Notes under the pieces: model-generated
The model's input: only the letters and a program-made list of their open reading frames with translations
The model's database searches: none
What the model was told of the DNA's origin: nothing
Translations under genes and position numbers: made by a program
Assembly: GCA_012520655.1 (NCBI GenBank)
Contig: JAAYNW010000008.1
Location: forward strand, 43,160 to 107,159
DNA length: 64,000 bases
Reading direction: 5' to 3'
DNA from: Clostridiales bacterium
GTDB taxonomy: Bacteria; Bacillota; Clostridia; Lachnospirales; Lachnospiraceae
Shown here: one piece after another, positions 1 through 8,259 of the stretch
Numbering within the stretch: position 1 is the first letter of the stretch
Layout of the letters: every line of letters starts with the position of its first letter

Positions 1-53
1 AGAATAATCTTAGAGTAACTTAGAATCTCTTTTAATAATTCTTCTTTTTTCAT
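1..53 (-). CDS. Partial hypothetical protein (5' end only)
   Basis: A minus-strand ATG at 53-51 opens a frame that stays open to the window edge and encodes MKKEELLKEILSYSKII. A GTGAGG ribosome binding site lies 7 bases upstream (61-66). It starts only 40 bases after the carboxypeptidase gene stops, so the two are probably cotranscribed. The 17 visible residues are charged and helical and too few to assign a family. Confidence 0.5.
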   Translation of the reverse strand, partial: MKKEELLKEILSYSKII

Positions 54-93
54 AATATATCCTCACTTTGATTTTGTAATACTTAATTAAATC

Positions 94-1602
94 TTAGAAA
101 TCAAAATCTCTAAAATGAGAACGCATTCTGTCCTTCCGTCTGTTTTTTCTGCGCAAACGGCTTCTGCGCCTTTTTGCAAAGCTATAATTTTGCATAATCG
201 ATTTGATAATAAACAAAAAAATCAATATGCCTGCGACAATTAAAATAACAGAAAGCACTCTTTTTACATTGACAAATATAACGTTTTCCTGCGGCTCTTC
301 GTTTGCTGTACTTTCGTCGACACTGCTCTGTCCCGATGTGTCAAAATCGTAAGAAGATTCAGTATTCAGAGCGATATCGACGGATGCGCTTCCTACGTAT
401 ACGCCATTGTAAGTATAATCGATCTTGGCTATCTGACTTTCATCTTCCACATCGTAAGAAATAGAAGATTCCGTATCTTCGAAAACCGCTGTTTTCGGAA
501 GCACAACATAGCTATCCTTATTCAAGGATAAGACCGGCTTCGAGCTGCCGAAGATATCGTTGTCCGTCTGGAAAAAGTCTGCGTTGTCTATGTTGTAGTT
601 CGACTCGTTCTGCGAAACATTGACTGCTTCAAAGTTATTAAATCCGTATTGGAACAAGTCCACCGTGTCTGTAAACTGGTTGGGGGATTCTTCCTTCATA
701 ATGACGCAAATAAGCTTCATGCCGTTGCGTTCCGCACAGCTTACGAGCGTCTGTCTCGCAGTGTCAGTATAACCCGTTTTACCGCCGATGATTCCTTCAT
801 AGGGGTATTCATTGTTTACAATCTTATTATGAGTTCGCAATATAAAGTCGTCAGGCTGTGTGGGTGTCGCCTCGAAATGATAAGAAGGTGTGCCGGATAT
901 TTTGGCTAAGAGCTCATTTTTATAGAAGGCACGGGCAATAGTCGCCAAATCATAAGCAGAGGTATAATGGTTATCGTCATGTAAACCGTTTGCATTGGCA
1001 AAATGAGAATCGGTGCAGCCTAATTCCTTTGCCTTTTGATTCATCATTTCGGCAAAGCCTTCTATACTCCCTCCGATATGCTCTGCCACCGCGTTGGCTA
1101 CTTCATTGGCAGAGCCGACCAGAATACCATATAGACATTCTTCCATGGAAATAGATTGTCCTTCGTCCATACCCATGTTTGAACTTCCAACCGGAATGGA
1201 AAAAACTGCATTATGGGAGAAGGTGACCGTTTCATCCAAAGACGAATTTTCTGCAGCTATCAGGCAAGTGAGTATCTTCGTAGTACTCGCAGGGTATAGT
1301 TGTTCGTGGATATTTTTACTGTATAAGATAGCGCCCGTATTCGCTTCCATTATAATAGCTGATTCGGCACCTATCAGTGGACCGGCGGGCCAGTTTTCTA
1401 TTTCATTGGACTGTACAGGGAGGGTTTTTCTTGTTTCTACCGCCTGTGTCAGTTCGTCTAAGCTTGCGGCATATGCAGATACGGTATCCGCCGCAAAGGA
1501 TACGGAAAACATGGAAACCGATAAAGTGAAGATACAAATATTTTTTTTAAGTTTATGAAAGCTAAAGGGTTTTTTCCCTTGCCCGTTATGATTATAATAC
1601 AT
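94..1602 (-). CDS. D-alanyl-D-alanine carboxypeptidase, S11 family
   Basis: Penicillin-binding D,D-carboxypeptidase that trims the terminal D-Ala from peptidoglycan stem peptides at the outer face of the membrane. All three active-site motifs are visible: STTK (nucleophile Ser106, Lys109), SAN at 164-166 and KTG at 275-277. An N-terminal hydrophobic segment (about 21-45) is a signal peptide or anchor. A second hydrophobic segment (about 450-472) is followed by an Arg/Lys-rich cytoplasmic tail. The segment before it corresponds to the beta-rich PBP5_C region. At 502 residues it is longer than DacF-type enzymes because of the extra C-terminal anchor and tail. A TAGGAGTG ribosome site supports the ATG at 1602. 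Confidence 0.92.
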   Translation of the reverse strand: MYYNHNGQGKKPFSFHKLKKNICIFTLSVSMFSVSFAADTVSAYAASLDELTQAVETRKTLPVQSNEIENWPAGPLIGAESAIIMEANTGAILYSKNIHEQLYPASTTKILTCLIAAENSSLDETVTFSHNAVFSIPVGSSNMGMDEGQSISMEECLYGILVGSANEVANAVAEHIGGSIEGFAEMMNQKAKELGCTDSHFANANGLHDDNHYTSAYDLATIARAFYKNELLAKISGTPSYHFEATPTQPDDFILRTHNKIVNNEYPYEGIIGGKTGYTDTARQTLVSCAERNGMKLICVIMKEESPNQFTDTVDLFQYGFNNFEAVNVSQNESNYNIDNADFFQTDNDIFGSSKPVLSLNKDSYVVLPKTAVFEDTESSISYDVEDESQIAKIDYTYNGVYVGSASVDIALNTESSYDFDTSGQSSVDESTANEEPQENVIFVNVKRVLSVILIVAGILIFLFIIKSIMQNYSFAKRRRSRLRRKNRRKDRMRSHFRDFDF

Positions 1603-1909
1603 TGGCTTACACTCCTACAAAGTATATATTTTTTCGCACAAATGTATTGTACCACACTCAAGGCTCAATTTCATTAAATTGTGTCAAGGTAAAAAATTTT
1701 TATACTAATTCACAAGCCAATCTTTGCAAACTTTATGACTTTTTGATCCATGCCGACTTTTTAAAATATTGTATTACACCTTCAAAAGCCATTTTTTCAC
1801 CTTCTTGTATTTTATTTGCTTTCAGTATATATTATCGCATCCTGTTAGGGCTTTTCATTTACAGGATTGTGGTGTAAAATAAAGTATAAGAAAATGAAGG
1901 AGCAGCCTT
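1603..1909. other. Divergent intergenic region, dacF-like / trmB
   Basis: These 307 bases separate the carboxypeptidase (minus) from trmB (plus). They are AT-rich and hold no plausible gene. On the minus strand a TACAAT -10-like hexamer (1646-1651) lies upstream of the carboxypeptidase, without a good -35. On the plus side TTTACA (1857-1862) precedes TAAAAT at a spacing too short for a standard promoter. No convincing operator or hairpin was seen. Confidence 0.4.
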
Positions 1910-2554
1910 ATGCGTTTGCGTAATATATCGGGTTCGAGAGAGATAATTGGCATGAGCGGGTTCGTTATTCACGAACCGGAGAATCAAAAAGGAAACTGGC
2001 AGAGTATTTTTGGCAATAATAATCCCATACACATTGAAATCGGGATGGGAAAGGGCCGTTTTATTATGGATATGGCGAAGGCATATCCGGATATCAATTA
2101 TATAGGAATAGAGAAATATTCCAGCGTTCTTCTGAGAGCGGTTCAGAAAATGGAGCAGGAGAAGGAAGTCATACCCAACGTCCGTTTTATCCGGATGGAC
2201 GCCGAGGTAATTGAGGAGGTTTTCGAAAAAGAGGAAGTGGAGAGGATTTACCTCAATTTTTCCGATCCATGGCCGAAAGACAGACATGCCAAGCGCCGTT
2301 TGCCGTCGAAGGAATTCCTTGCCCGTTATGACAAAATATTAAAAAAAGATGGCCGGTTAGAGTTCAAAACTGATAATAAAGAATTATTCATGTTTGCATT
2401 GGAGGAGCTTGGAGTCGCCGGCTGGAGAGCTGAAAAAGTAAGCTACGACTTGCATCACGATGAAGAGATGATGCAAGGAAACATAATGACCGAATATGAA
2501 GATAAATTTTCTTCTTTGGGTAATCCTATTTATAAATATATCATTGTGAGATAG
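1910..2554 (+). CDS. trmB: tRNA (guanine-46-N7)-methyltransferase
   Basis: Class I SAM-dependent enzyme that methylates G46 in the tRNA variable loop. The 214 residues match the usual TrmB length. The SAM-binding motif around IEIGMGKGRF, the acidic IGIEKYSSV segment and the family motif LNFSDPWPKDRHAKRRL with the following FKTDN are all present. AAGGAG seven bases upstream fixes the ATG at 1910. Thioredoxin follows after a 16-base gap, suggesting a two-gene unit that ends at the hairpin at 2950. Confidence 0.95.
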   Translation: MRLRNISGSREIIGMSGFVIHEPENQKGNWQSIFGNNNPIHIEIGMGKGRFIMDMAKAYPDINYIGIEKYSSVLLRAVQKMEQEKEVIPNVRFIRMDAEVIEEVFEKEEVERIYLNFSDPWPKDRHAKRRLPSKEFLARYDKILKKDGRLEFKTDNKELFMFALEELGVAGWRAEKVSYDLHHDEEMMQGNIMTEYEDKFSSLGNPIYKYIIVR

Positions 2555-2570
2555 AAAGAGAGGCTTGAAT

Positions 2571-2891
2571 ATGGAATACAAATTTACAACAGCAAATTTT
2601 GATGCGGAAGTATTGAATGCGGATATTCCCGTATTGGTGGATTTCTTCGCGGACTGGTGCGGACCATGTAAAATGATGGCTCCGATAGTGGAAGAATTGG
2701 CCGGGGAATTCGAAGGAAAAGTAAAGGTAGGAAAATGTAACATCGATGATGAAATGGAGATAGCGCAGAGATACCGCGTTATGTCGATACCTACATTTAT
2801 TATCTTTAAAGGCGGAGAAGCAGTAAGTGTAACAGTCGGCGCGCTTTCCAAAGCAGAATTAACAGATAAGCTGGAGCAGGTACTGGCATAA
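2571..2891 (+). CDS. trxA: Thioredoxin
   Basis: Small cytoplasmic dithiol-disulfide oxidoreductase. The redox motif WCGPCK sits at residues 29-34 (Cys30, Cys33) and the cis-proline loop reads MSIPTF, both diagnostic of the thioredoxin fold. The length of 106 residues is standard. A TTG six bases upstream is in frame, but GAGAGG at 2557-2562 is correctly spaced for the ATG at 2571. It follows trmB closely and is followed by a rho-independent terminator. Confidence 0.95.
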   Translation: MEYKFTTANFDAEVLNADIPVLVDFFADWCGPCKMMAPIVEELAGEFEGKVKVGKCNIDDEMEIAQRYRVMSIPTFIIFKGGEAVSVTVGALSKAELTDKLEQVLA

Positions 2892-2949
2892 TAACTGAAT
2901 TTTTATACAGCTGAACAAAAGCTATGTTACCGGATTATTTGGTTGCGAG

Positions 2950-2975
2950 AGTGTGCGAAAGGCACACTTTTGTTT
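2950..2975 (+). terminator. Rho-independent terminator after trxA
   Basis: A perfect 7-bp stem AGTGTGC/GCACACT with a GAAAG loop is followed by TTTGTTTT. It lies 58 bases downstream of the trxA stop codon. Confidence 0.85.
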
Positions 2976-3039
2976 TATATAGCTATTATAGGAAAAATTT
3001 TTCATTAATTATAAAATTTAATAACCCGTAAGGGAAGGC

Positions 3040-4827
3040 ATGGAGCGTAATATGAGTCAGTATACTAGAAAACGTGCGAAGTACAATAAGAAGCATGTGG
3101 CAATTGTCGCAGGAGCAGGCATTTCCGTCGTTCTTATTCTGGTGATTGTAGTCGCATCAGTAAAATCATTATTTTCAGGAAGGAAAGATAGCGAAGTAGC
3201 GGCCGTACAGGTGATAGCGGAAACGGGGGTAACGGAAGGAGAAGAGGCCGCAGAGGAAGAGACATCGAGAGCGGATGATACCGAGGATTTGCAGATAGCA
3301 GCAGACGTTGCGGATATGAATGATGCAGAAGACCCTCAGGAGGCGGAGAGCATGAACGAGGACGGAGCAGGAGCCGCATCGGATATCAGCGCAGTGATAA
3401 AGGGGGCGAATGAGACGGGAGATGTTTCTTATGGAATTGATGTCGCCAAGTGGCAGGGAACGATAGACTGGCAGCAGGTGGCTGATTCAGGCGTAGAATT
3501 TGCAATTATCCGTGTAGGCTACCGCACCCAGAAGACGGGAATCATCATGGAGGATCCCTTGGCGAAATACAATATGCAGCAGGCAAAGGAAGCAGGTATT
3601 CAGTTGGGTGTTTATTTCTTCTCCACGGCGATAACAGAGGAAGAAGCAAAAGAGGAAGCGGCATGGGTAACCGGCTTTATCGCGCAATACCCGATTACCT
3701 ATCCGGTAGTTTATAATTGTGAAGGCTTCCAATCTTCGGAAAGCAGGCAATACGGATTGGATAAAAGTATACGGAGTGATTGTGCTATTGCCTTTTTGGA
3801 TTATGTGCAGAAGAAAGGCTATACGCCTATGTTCTATGCGGCAAAAAATGAGATGCAGGGAAATGCTCTATGGGATACGGACAGGCTTGCCAGCCGGTAT
3901 AAGATATGGGTATCCCAATATCCGGATGCTCCCTATCCTCAGACGGCAACCTCCAGCTACAGCGGTAAGCATGATATGTGGCAGTATACAAGCCAGGGTA
4001 CGGTGCCGGGTATTCCCAAAGGTGTGGATATGAATGTGGCTTATTTCAGCTACAGCCAGGCGGCGGAAGCGGTGGATGATACCCCGTATGAAGTGGTAGA
4101 GGCAGATCCGGAAGCATTACTCGATATGACGGAAGTAGATGAGCAGATAACGGCGAAAATAGAAACAAATCTGCGTTCGATGCCGAGCACGACCAGCGAA
4201 GATACAATTGTAGGAAAACTGAAAAACAAAGAAACGGCAACGAGAACAGGCATATCTTCAAGCGGCTGGTCGAGACTCGAATATAACGGACAGAAGGTAT
4301 ATGCGGTAAGCAGTTATCTGACAACGGATTTGAGCTATGAGGCACCGGCGTCCGCCATACAGCCGGCGTCCATATATCAGCCGGTAAACGAGACGGTGAC
4401 AGCAAAAAAGGTTACCAATTTAAGGAGCACGGCTAGTTCGGCCAGTGATGATACAATAGTGGCAGTGCTCCACAACGGCGAGACCGTGACGCGTACAGGT
4501 GTCGGAAGCAATGGCTGGTCGCAGGTGGATTATAGCGGACAGACCTTATATGCCATCAGCAGTTACCTCACAACAGACCTGGGATATGTGCAAACAGCTC
4601 CCGATACATCGGTCTATACGGATGTCAACGAGCAGATGACGCCGAAAATCGAATGCAATCTCCGCACAGAGCCAAGTACGGCGAACGAAGGTACGATAGT
4701 GGCAACGATAAGAAACGGAGATGTTGTGACCAGAACAGGAATTAACCCGAATACAGGCTGGTCGAGACTTGATTATAACGGACAGACAGTATACGCGGTG
4801 AGCAGTTATTTGACACCTGTACAATAA
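3040..4827 (+). CDS. GH25 lysozyme-like muramidase with three SH3 repeats
   Basis: Predicted cell-wall muramidase of 595 residues, anchored by an N-terminal transmembrane segment (about 21-44). An acidic Glu/Ala/Asp-rich spacer follows (about 50-115), then a GH25 domain (about 130-335) starting YGIDVAKWQG, which contains the first family aspartate. Three tandem SH3_3-type repeats (about 370-430, 447-510, 530-595) each contain NLR, GW and YAxSSYLT and should bind the wall. The usual catalytic D-x-E of GH25 reads NCE here (YPVVYNCEGF): the glutamate is kept and the aspartate replaced by Asn. A GGGAAGG site supports the ATG at 3040; a second in-frame ATG follows four codons later. Confidence 0.85.
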   Translation: MERNMSQYTRKRAKYNKKHVAIVAGAGISVVLILVIVVASVKSLFSGRKDSEVAAVQVIAETGVTEGEEAAEEETSRADDTEDLQIAADVADMNDAEDPQEAESMNEDGAGAASDISAVIKGANETGDVSYGIDVAKWQGTIDWQQVADSGVEFAIIRVGYRTQKTGIIMEDPLAKYNMQQAKEAGIQLGVYFFSTAITEEEAKEEAAWVTGFIAQYPITYPVVYNCEGFQSSESRQYGLDKSIRSDCAIAFLDYVQKKGYTPMFYAAKNEMQGNALWDTDRLASRYKIWVSQYPDAPYPQTATSSYSGKHDMWQYTSQGTVPGIPKGVDMNVAYFSYSQAAEAVDDTPYEVVEADPEALLDMTEVDEQITAKIETNLRSMPSTTSEDTIVGKLKNKETATRTGISSSGWSRLEYNGQKVYAVSSYLTTDLSYEAPASAIQPASIYQPVNETVTAKKVTNLRSTASSASDDTIVAVLHNGETVTRTGVGSNGWSQVDYSGQTLYAISSYLTTDLGYVQTAPDTSVYTDVNEQMTPKIECNLRTEPSTANEGTIVATIRNGDVVTRTGINPNTGWSRLDYNGQTVYAVSSYLTPVQ

Positions 4828-4886
4828 AGAAATGTGTAAAATAAAATCGACAAAAGAGAAAAAATTTTTTGTGAGGAGGGCTAAAG

Positions 4887-6935
4887 ATAAAATCAATAAA
4901 AACAAAGATGTTAATCACTATTTTACCAATTATTATATTATGCATGCTGTTTCTTACTATTAACAGTTCCTATGCCAGCAGAAGCAGTATTCTGACGCAG
5001 ACGGAAGAATTAATGTCAGCGAAATTGGATGGGGAGATTACGAGTATTTCCAGGGAGATTAGAGAAGTAGAGATGATGGCAGGAATTATTTCCACTACGG
5101 TCTCCAATACTTATCAATCGACAGAACTGCAAGAATATGAAAAACTGTTGGGAGAGATTATATATAGCAATGCCCTTGCTATGGGAAGCGGTATTTGGTT
5201 CGAGCCGTATGCGTATGATAAAAAGGAAAAATACGTAGGACCCTATATTTACAAAGATGGAGAACAACCAGCAGTGACTTATGAGTACAGCAATGCAGAG
5301 TACAATTACTTCGGGTATGAATGGTATCAGAATGCGGTAAAGTCCCAGGGAAATCCGATATTTACGGTACCTTATTATGATGAAACGTTGGATGTTACCA
5401 TGTCTTCATGTACTGTACCTATTAAAAAGGCAAATGGTGATTTCATTGGAGCTGTTTCAGTAGATATCGAGCTTACGACAATTCAGAATTTAATAAGCGA
5501 CATACAGGTAGGGGAAAAAGGAAAAGCCTTTTTACTCAGTGCAGACGGGACATATCTTTCTTGTTCCGACAGCAGCAAGATTATGAAACAGAAGATTCAG
5601 GAGGAGGAGAACTCATCTCTCGCACAGCTCGGCAATGAGGCATTACAGCAGGGAGAAGGCTCCGGCTCTTATACCGGAGGAAATGAAACCTATCGAGTAT
5701 ACTATAAGAGGCTACCGGGATTGAACTGGATACTGGCAATCGAGATTCCGGAGAGCGAGCTGAATGCTCCGGTACGGTCTCTGATTGCGCAGATGGCAGT
5801 AATCAGCGTTGTGGCCATAGTTCTTTGTTTTGCCGTAGTTTTATATATGGTTGGTAATGTGAGTAAGAACCTAAAGAAGGTAAATCTTTTTGCGGGCATT
5901 CTGGCCAAGGGAGACCTTACGGTAGATGAGTTGAAGATAAAAGGAAAAGATGAACTGAAGCAGATGAGCGAATCCTTAAATGATATGTTTGCTAATAATA
6001 AGTTCATCATAAAGCATATTGCAGATAGTTCGGAGACGCTGAATGAGTCGGGTGGCAATTTAACACAGGCGGCCAAAGAGCTTTCTATGCAATTTAAGAA
6101 CATTGCAGAGGTATTAAATGCGGTCAATGAAGATATGATGTCTTCCAGTGCTTCTACAGAAGAAGTAAACGCGTCTGTTGAGGAAGTAAATTCTTCGGCC
6201 AATGTGTTGCTTGAGGAAACGGAAAAAAGCAATGAGCTGGCTGCAGAAATAGAAAAGCGTGCGGCAGAAGTTAAGCAGATCAGCCGAACTTCTTATGAAA
6301 AAGCGACCGATCTGACGAAGGTTTATGAAAGTGAACTCGAGCAGAGCGTGGAAAATGCCAAGATTGTGGAATCCGTAAGCGTTCTTGCCGATGTAATCTC
6401 ACAAATTGCCGATCAGATTAATTTGCTATCCCTCAATGCATCAATAGAAGCGGCGCGTGCGGGAGAGCAGGGAAGAGGATTCGCGGTTGTAGCAGGAGAA
6501 ATCGGTAAGTTGGCAGGGGAGACAGCCTCTGCGGTCAACGAGATTAAGGAGACTACCGAGAAAATAGAAGATGCCTTTAAGCTGTTAATCAATACGGCCA
6601 ATGGACTTTTGCAGTTTATTACAAAAACAGTGTCCCCGGATTACGAAGCCTTTGTTCATACCGCAAGGCAGTATGAATCAGATGCAGAAACTATCAAGGT
6701 TTTCTCGGAAAAGATATCAGATATGTCCAAGGCTATAGAACATACAATAAACGAAGTGAGCCAGGCAGTGCAGAGTATTGCTTATTCTACACAAAATACT
6801 TCCGATAACAGCGGTAAAATCATCGAATCTATCGGTGCCATGGAAAAAACGGTCAATGAAGTAGCCGACATGTCCGAGGAACAGAAAGAGATGTCAGAAC
6901 AGCTGTATGATATGGTAAATAAGTTTAAATTATAG
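4887..6935 (+). CDS. Methyl-accepting chemotaxis protein, apparent AUA start
   Basis: Membrane chemoreceptor. TM1, an extracellular double-Cache sensor (about 40-290 from the AUA, with the Cache-like [12 protein letters not shown] and SVDIEL), TM2, a HAMP-like linker and the signalling domain with hairpin tip [20 protein letters not shown] are in order. The first ATG (4908) lies 28 bases from the only good ribosome site, GAGGAGGG (4873-4880). An in-frame ATA at 4887 is 7 bases from it and gives [16 protein letters not shown], the usual basic pre-TM1 start of clostridial receptors. I therefore propose AUA (682 residues); a base error (ATG read as ATA) would look the same. It could also be a remote start at 4908 (675 residues). 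Confidence 0.85.
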   Translation: MKSIKTKMLITILPIIILCMLFLTINSSYASRSSILTQTEELMSAKLDGEITSISREIREVEMMAGIISTTVSNTYQSTELQEYEKLLGEIIYSNALAMGSGIWFEPYAYDKKEKYVGPYIYKDGEQPAVTYEYSNAEYNYFGYEWYQNAVKSQGNPIFTVPYYDETLDVTMSSCTVPIKKANGDFIGAVSVDIELTTIQNLISDIQVGEKGKAFLLSADGTYLSCSDSSKIMKQKIQEEENSSLAQLGNEALQQGEGSGSYTGGNETYRVYYKRLPGLNWILAIEIPESELNAPVRSLIAQMAVISVVAIVLCFAVVLYMVGNVSKNLKKVNLFAGILAKGDLTVDELKIKGKDELKQMSESLNDMFANNKFIIKHIADSSETLNESGGNLTQAAKELSMQFKNIAEVLNAVNEDMMSSSASTEEVNASVEEVNSSANVLLEETEKSNELAAEIEKRAAEVKQISRTSYEKATDLTKVYESELEQSVENAKIVESVSVLADVISQIADQINLLSLNASIEAARAGEQGRGFAVVAGEIGKLAGETASAVNEIKETTEKIEDAFKLLINTANGLLQFITKTVSPDYEAFVHTARQYESDAETIKVFSEKISDMSKAIEHTINEVSQAVQSIAYSTQNTSDNSGKIIESIGAMEKTVNEVADMSEEQKEMSEQLYDMVNKFKL

Positions 6936-6956
6936 AGAATATATAAAAAGCCGATT

Positions 6957-7022
6957 AATATGCTCCCTTCCGGTTAGACAAGTGAAATAATAGAAACACT
7001 TGATACTTGGACGGGAGCATAT
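6957..7022. repeat. Long imperfect inverted repeat downstream of chemoreceptor
   Basis: The arms ATATGCTCCC-t-TCC (from about 6958) and GGA-c-GGGAGCATAT (to about 7022) pair. Inside them a second pair CAAGTG/CACTTG flanks AAATAATAGAAA, giving a hairpin of about 65 bases. There is no clean T-run, so it is not a textbook terminator. It sits between an intact gene and a decayed exporter and may be a mobile-element scar, a processed RNA or a weak terminator. Confidence 0.45.
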
Positions 7023-7187
7023 CGCTTAGTGCGACAAATTCGCGAAAGAGGCCTCGAAATGCAAAAACGTTTTGCCTCATAGGCTTTGCCGGCAAGTGAT
7101 GTTACAATAAAAAGGTACTTGTGTTTAGGACATTTCTGCAACATTTGGTGTTTAAGCTATCCCTATCACACAAAGGGAGGTATTCCT

Positions 7188-7686
7188 ATGAGTATCCTAC
7201 AAACATTCAATTTGAAAAAATACTACGTCACCGAGCCGAACATTACTCGCGCACTGGATGACGTAACCTTCTCCGTGGGGGAAGGTGGGTTTGTAGCAGT
7301 GGTTGGTACATCCGGTTCCGGAAAGTCTACACTGCTGCATATGATGGGCGGTCTGGACACTCCGACATCAGCTAGCGTGGTAGTACGGGACAAAGATGAA
7401 TGACGAGCAGCTTACCATCTTTTGCCGTCACAATATCGGTTTTGTGTTCCAGAGCTACAACCTAGTACCGATTCTGAATGTGTATGAAAACATTGTTCTT
7501 CCCGTAGAACTGGACGGAGACATGGTGGATTAGCGGTTCAAGAACGAGGTAGTAAAGATGCTGGGTCTGCTTCAACGTACCAGCCGAGAATTCAATCAAA
7601 CGCTGGTGATGATTACGCACAACAATGAGATTGATCAGCTTGCCGACCGGATTGTACGGATTGAGGACGGCAGAATCAAGGCATAA
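7188..7686 (+). pseudogene. Decayed MacB/LolD-type ABC exporter ATPase
   Basis: The reading starts well (ATG at 7188 behind GGGAGG) with a Walker [10 protein letters not shown]. It then stops after about 72 codons near 7403, continues in another frame with the Q-loop stretch NIGFVFQSYNLVP, and hits a TAG near 7531. It resumes as TLVMITHNNEIDQLADRIV to the TAA at 7684. The roughly 50 residues that should carry the LSGGQ signature and Walker B are missing. At least one frameshift, one stop and one deletion make an active ATPase impossible. Confidence 0.85.
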
Positions 7687-7698
7687 GGGGGCGAAATC

Positions 7699-8233
7699 AT
7701 GAAGCTACCATTTGAAAATGATACATCGAAAGTAGTTAAACGACTGGCAAAACGTAGCTTACAGGCTGACAAGAGGCGGAATTTCTTTGTGGTAATTACC
7801 ATTATTCTGACGACCGCACTTTTGTCCGGAATATTTTTTGTCACATTTGCCGGTCAGAGGAAGCTTGAAGCGGATATTCGCGGGCAGTATCAAGCAGTAG
7901 TAGTAGATACTACTCAGAAGGAGATAAACAATCTTTCTTCTCGGTCGGAAATCGAACAATGGGGCCTATCGCAGAAATATGGTATGTCCCGTTATCAGGA
8001 CAGCAACCTGATAGAAGCCGATGCTAACTGGATGGTATTGGGGAATGGAAGAATGCTTCTGCTATATTGTCGCCACCTTGCTCATTACCCTCGTGCTTGG
8101 TGGTTGTTTGGGGGCCGTATTGGTGGTCGCCATGGGGAATTTTGAGATTTTCGGACCGCTGGTTTACCGGTTTCCTATAATTGAACTGTTAATATTTACG
8201 GGGCGCTATTTCTGGTGCAAACTCCATCTATAA
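7699..8233 (+). pseudogene. Decayed FtsX/MacB-type permease remnant
   Basis: Partner of the decayed ATPase upstream. AAGGGGG precedes the ATG at 7699, and about 100 residues read as an intact permease N-terminus, including a transmembrane segment (FFVVITIILTTALLSGIFFV). Most of the extracellular and membrane core is deleted. A C-terminal fragment in another frame (VATLLITLVLGGCLGAVLVV, from about 8055) ends near 8233 without the final residues. It was evidently a bicistronic ATPase-permease exporter that has been inactivated. Confidence 0.8.
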
Positions 8234-8259
8234 AAGAGTGTGGTTATTCCACACTCTTT
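8233..8259 (-). terminator. Terminator overlapping the permease stop codon
   Basis: A perfect 11-bp stem AAAGAGTGTGG/CCACACTCTTT has a 5-base loop that contains the permease TAA (8244-8246). On the minus strand the stem is followed by TTATAG. The last four sense codons form one arm, so coding and termination share the same bases. It could also stop plus-strand readthrough from the decayed locus. Confidence 0.75.

Noticed and set aside
3134..3379. Minus-strand open frame in the lysozyme spacer
   Set aside because: Low-complexity product (Pro/Leu/Ser-rich) caused by the repetitive acidic linker on the coding strand.
7086..7187. Longer start for the decayed ATPase
   Set aside because: The GGGAGG site and similarity begin at ATG 7188.
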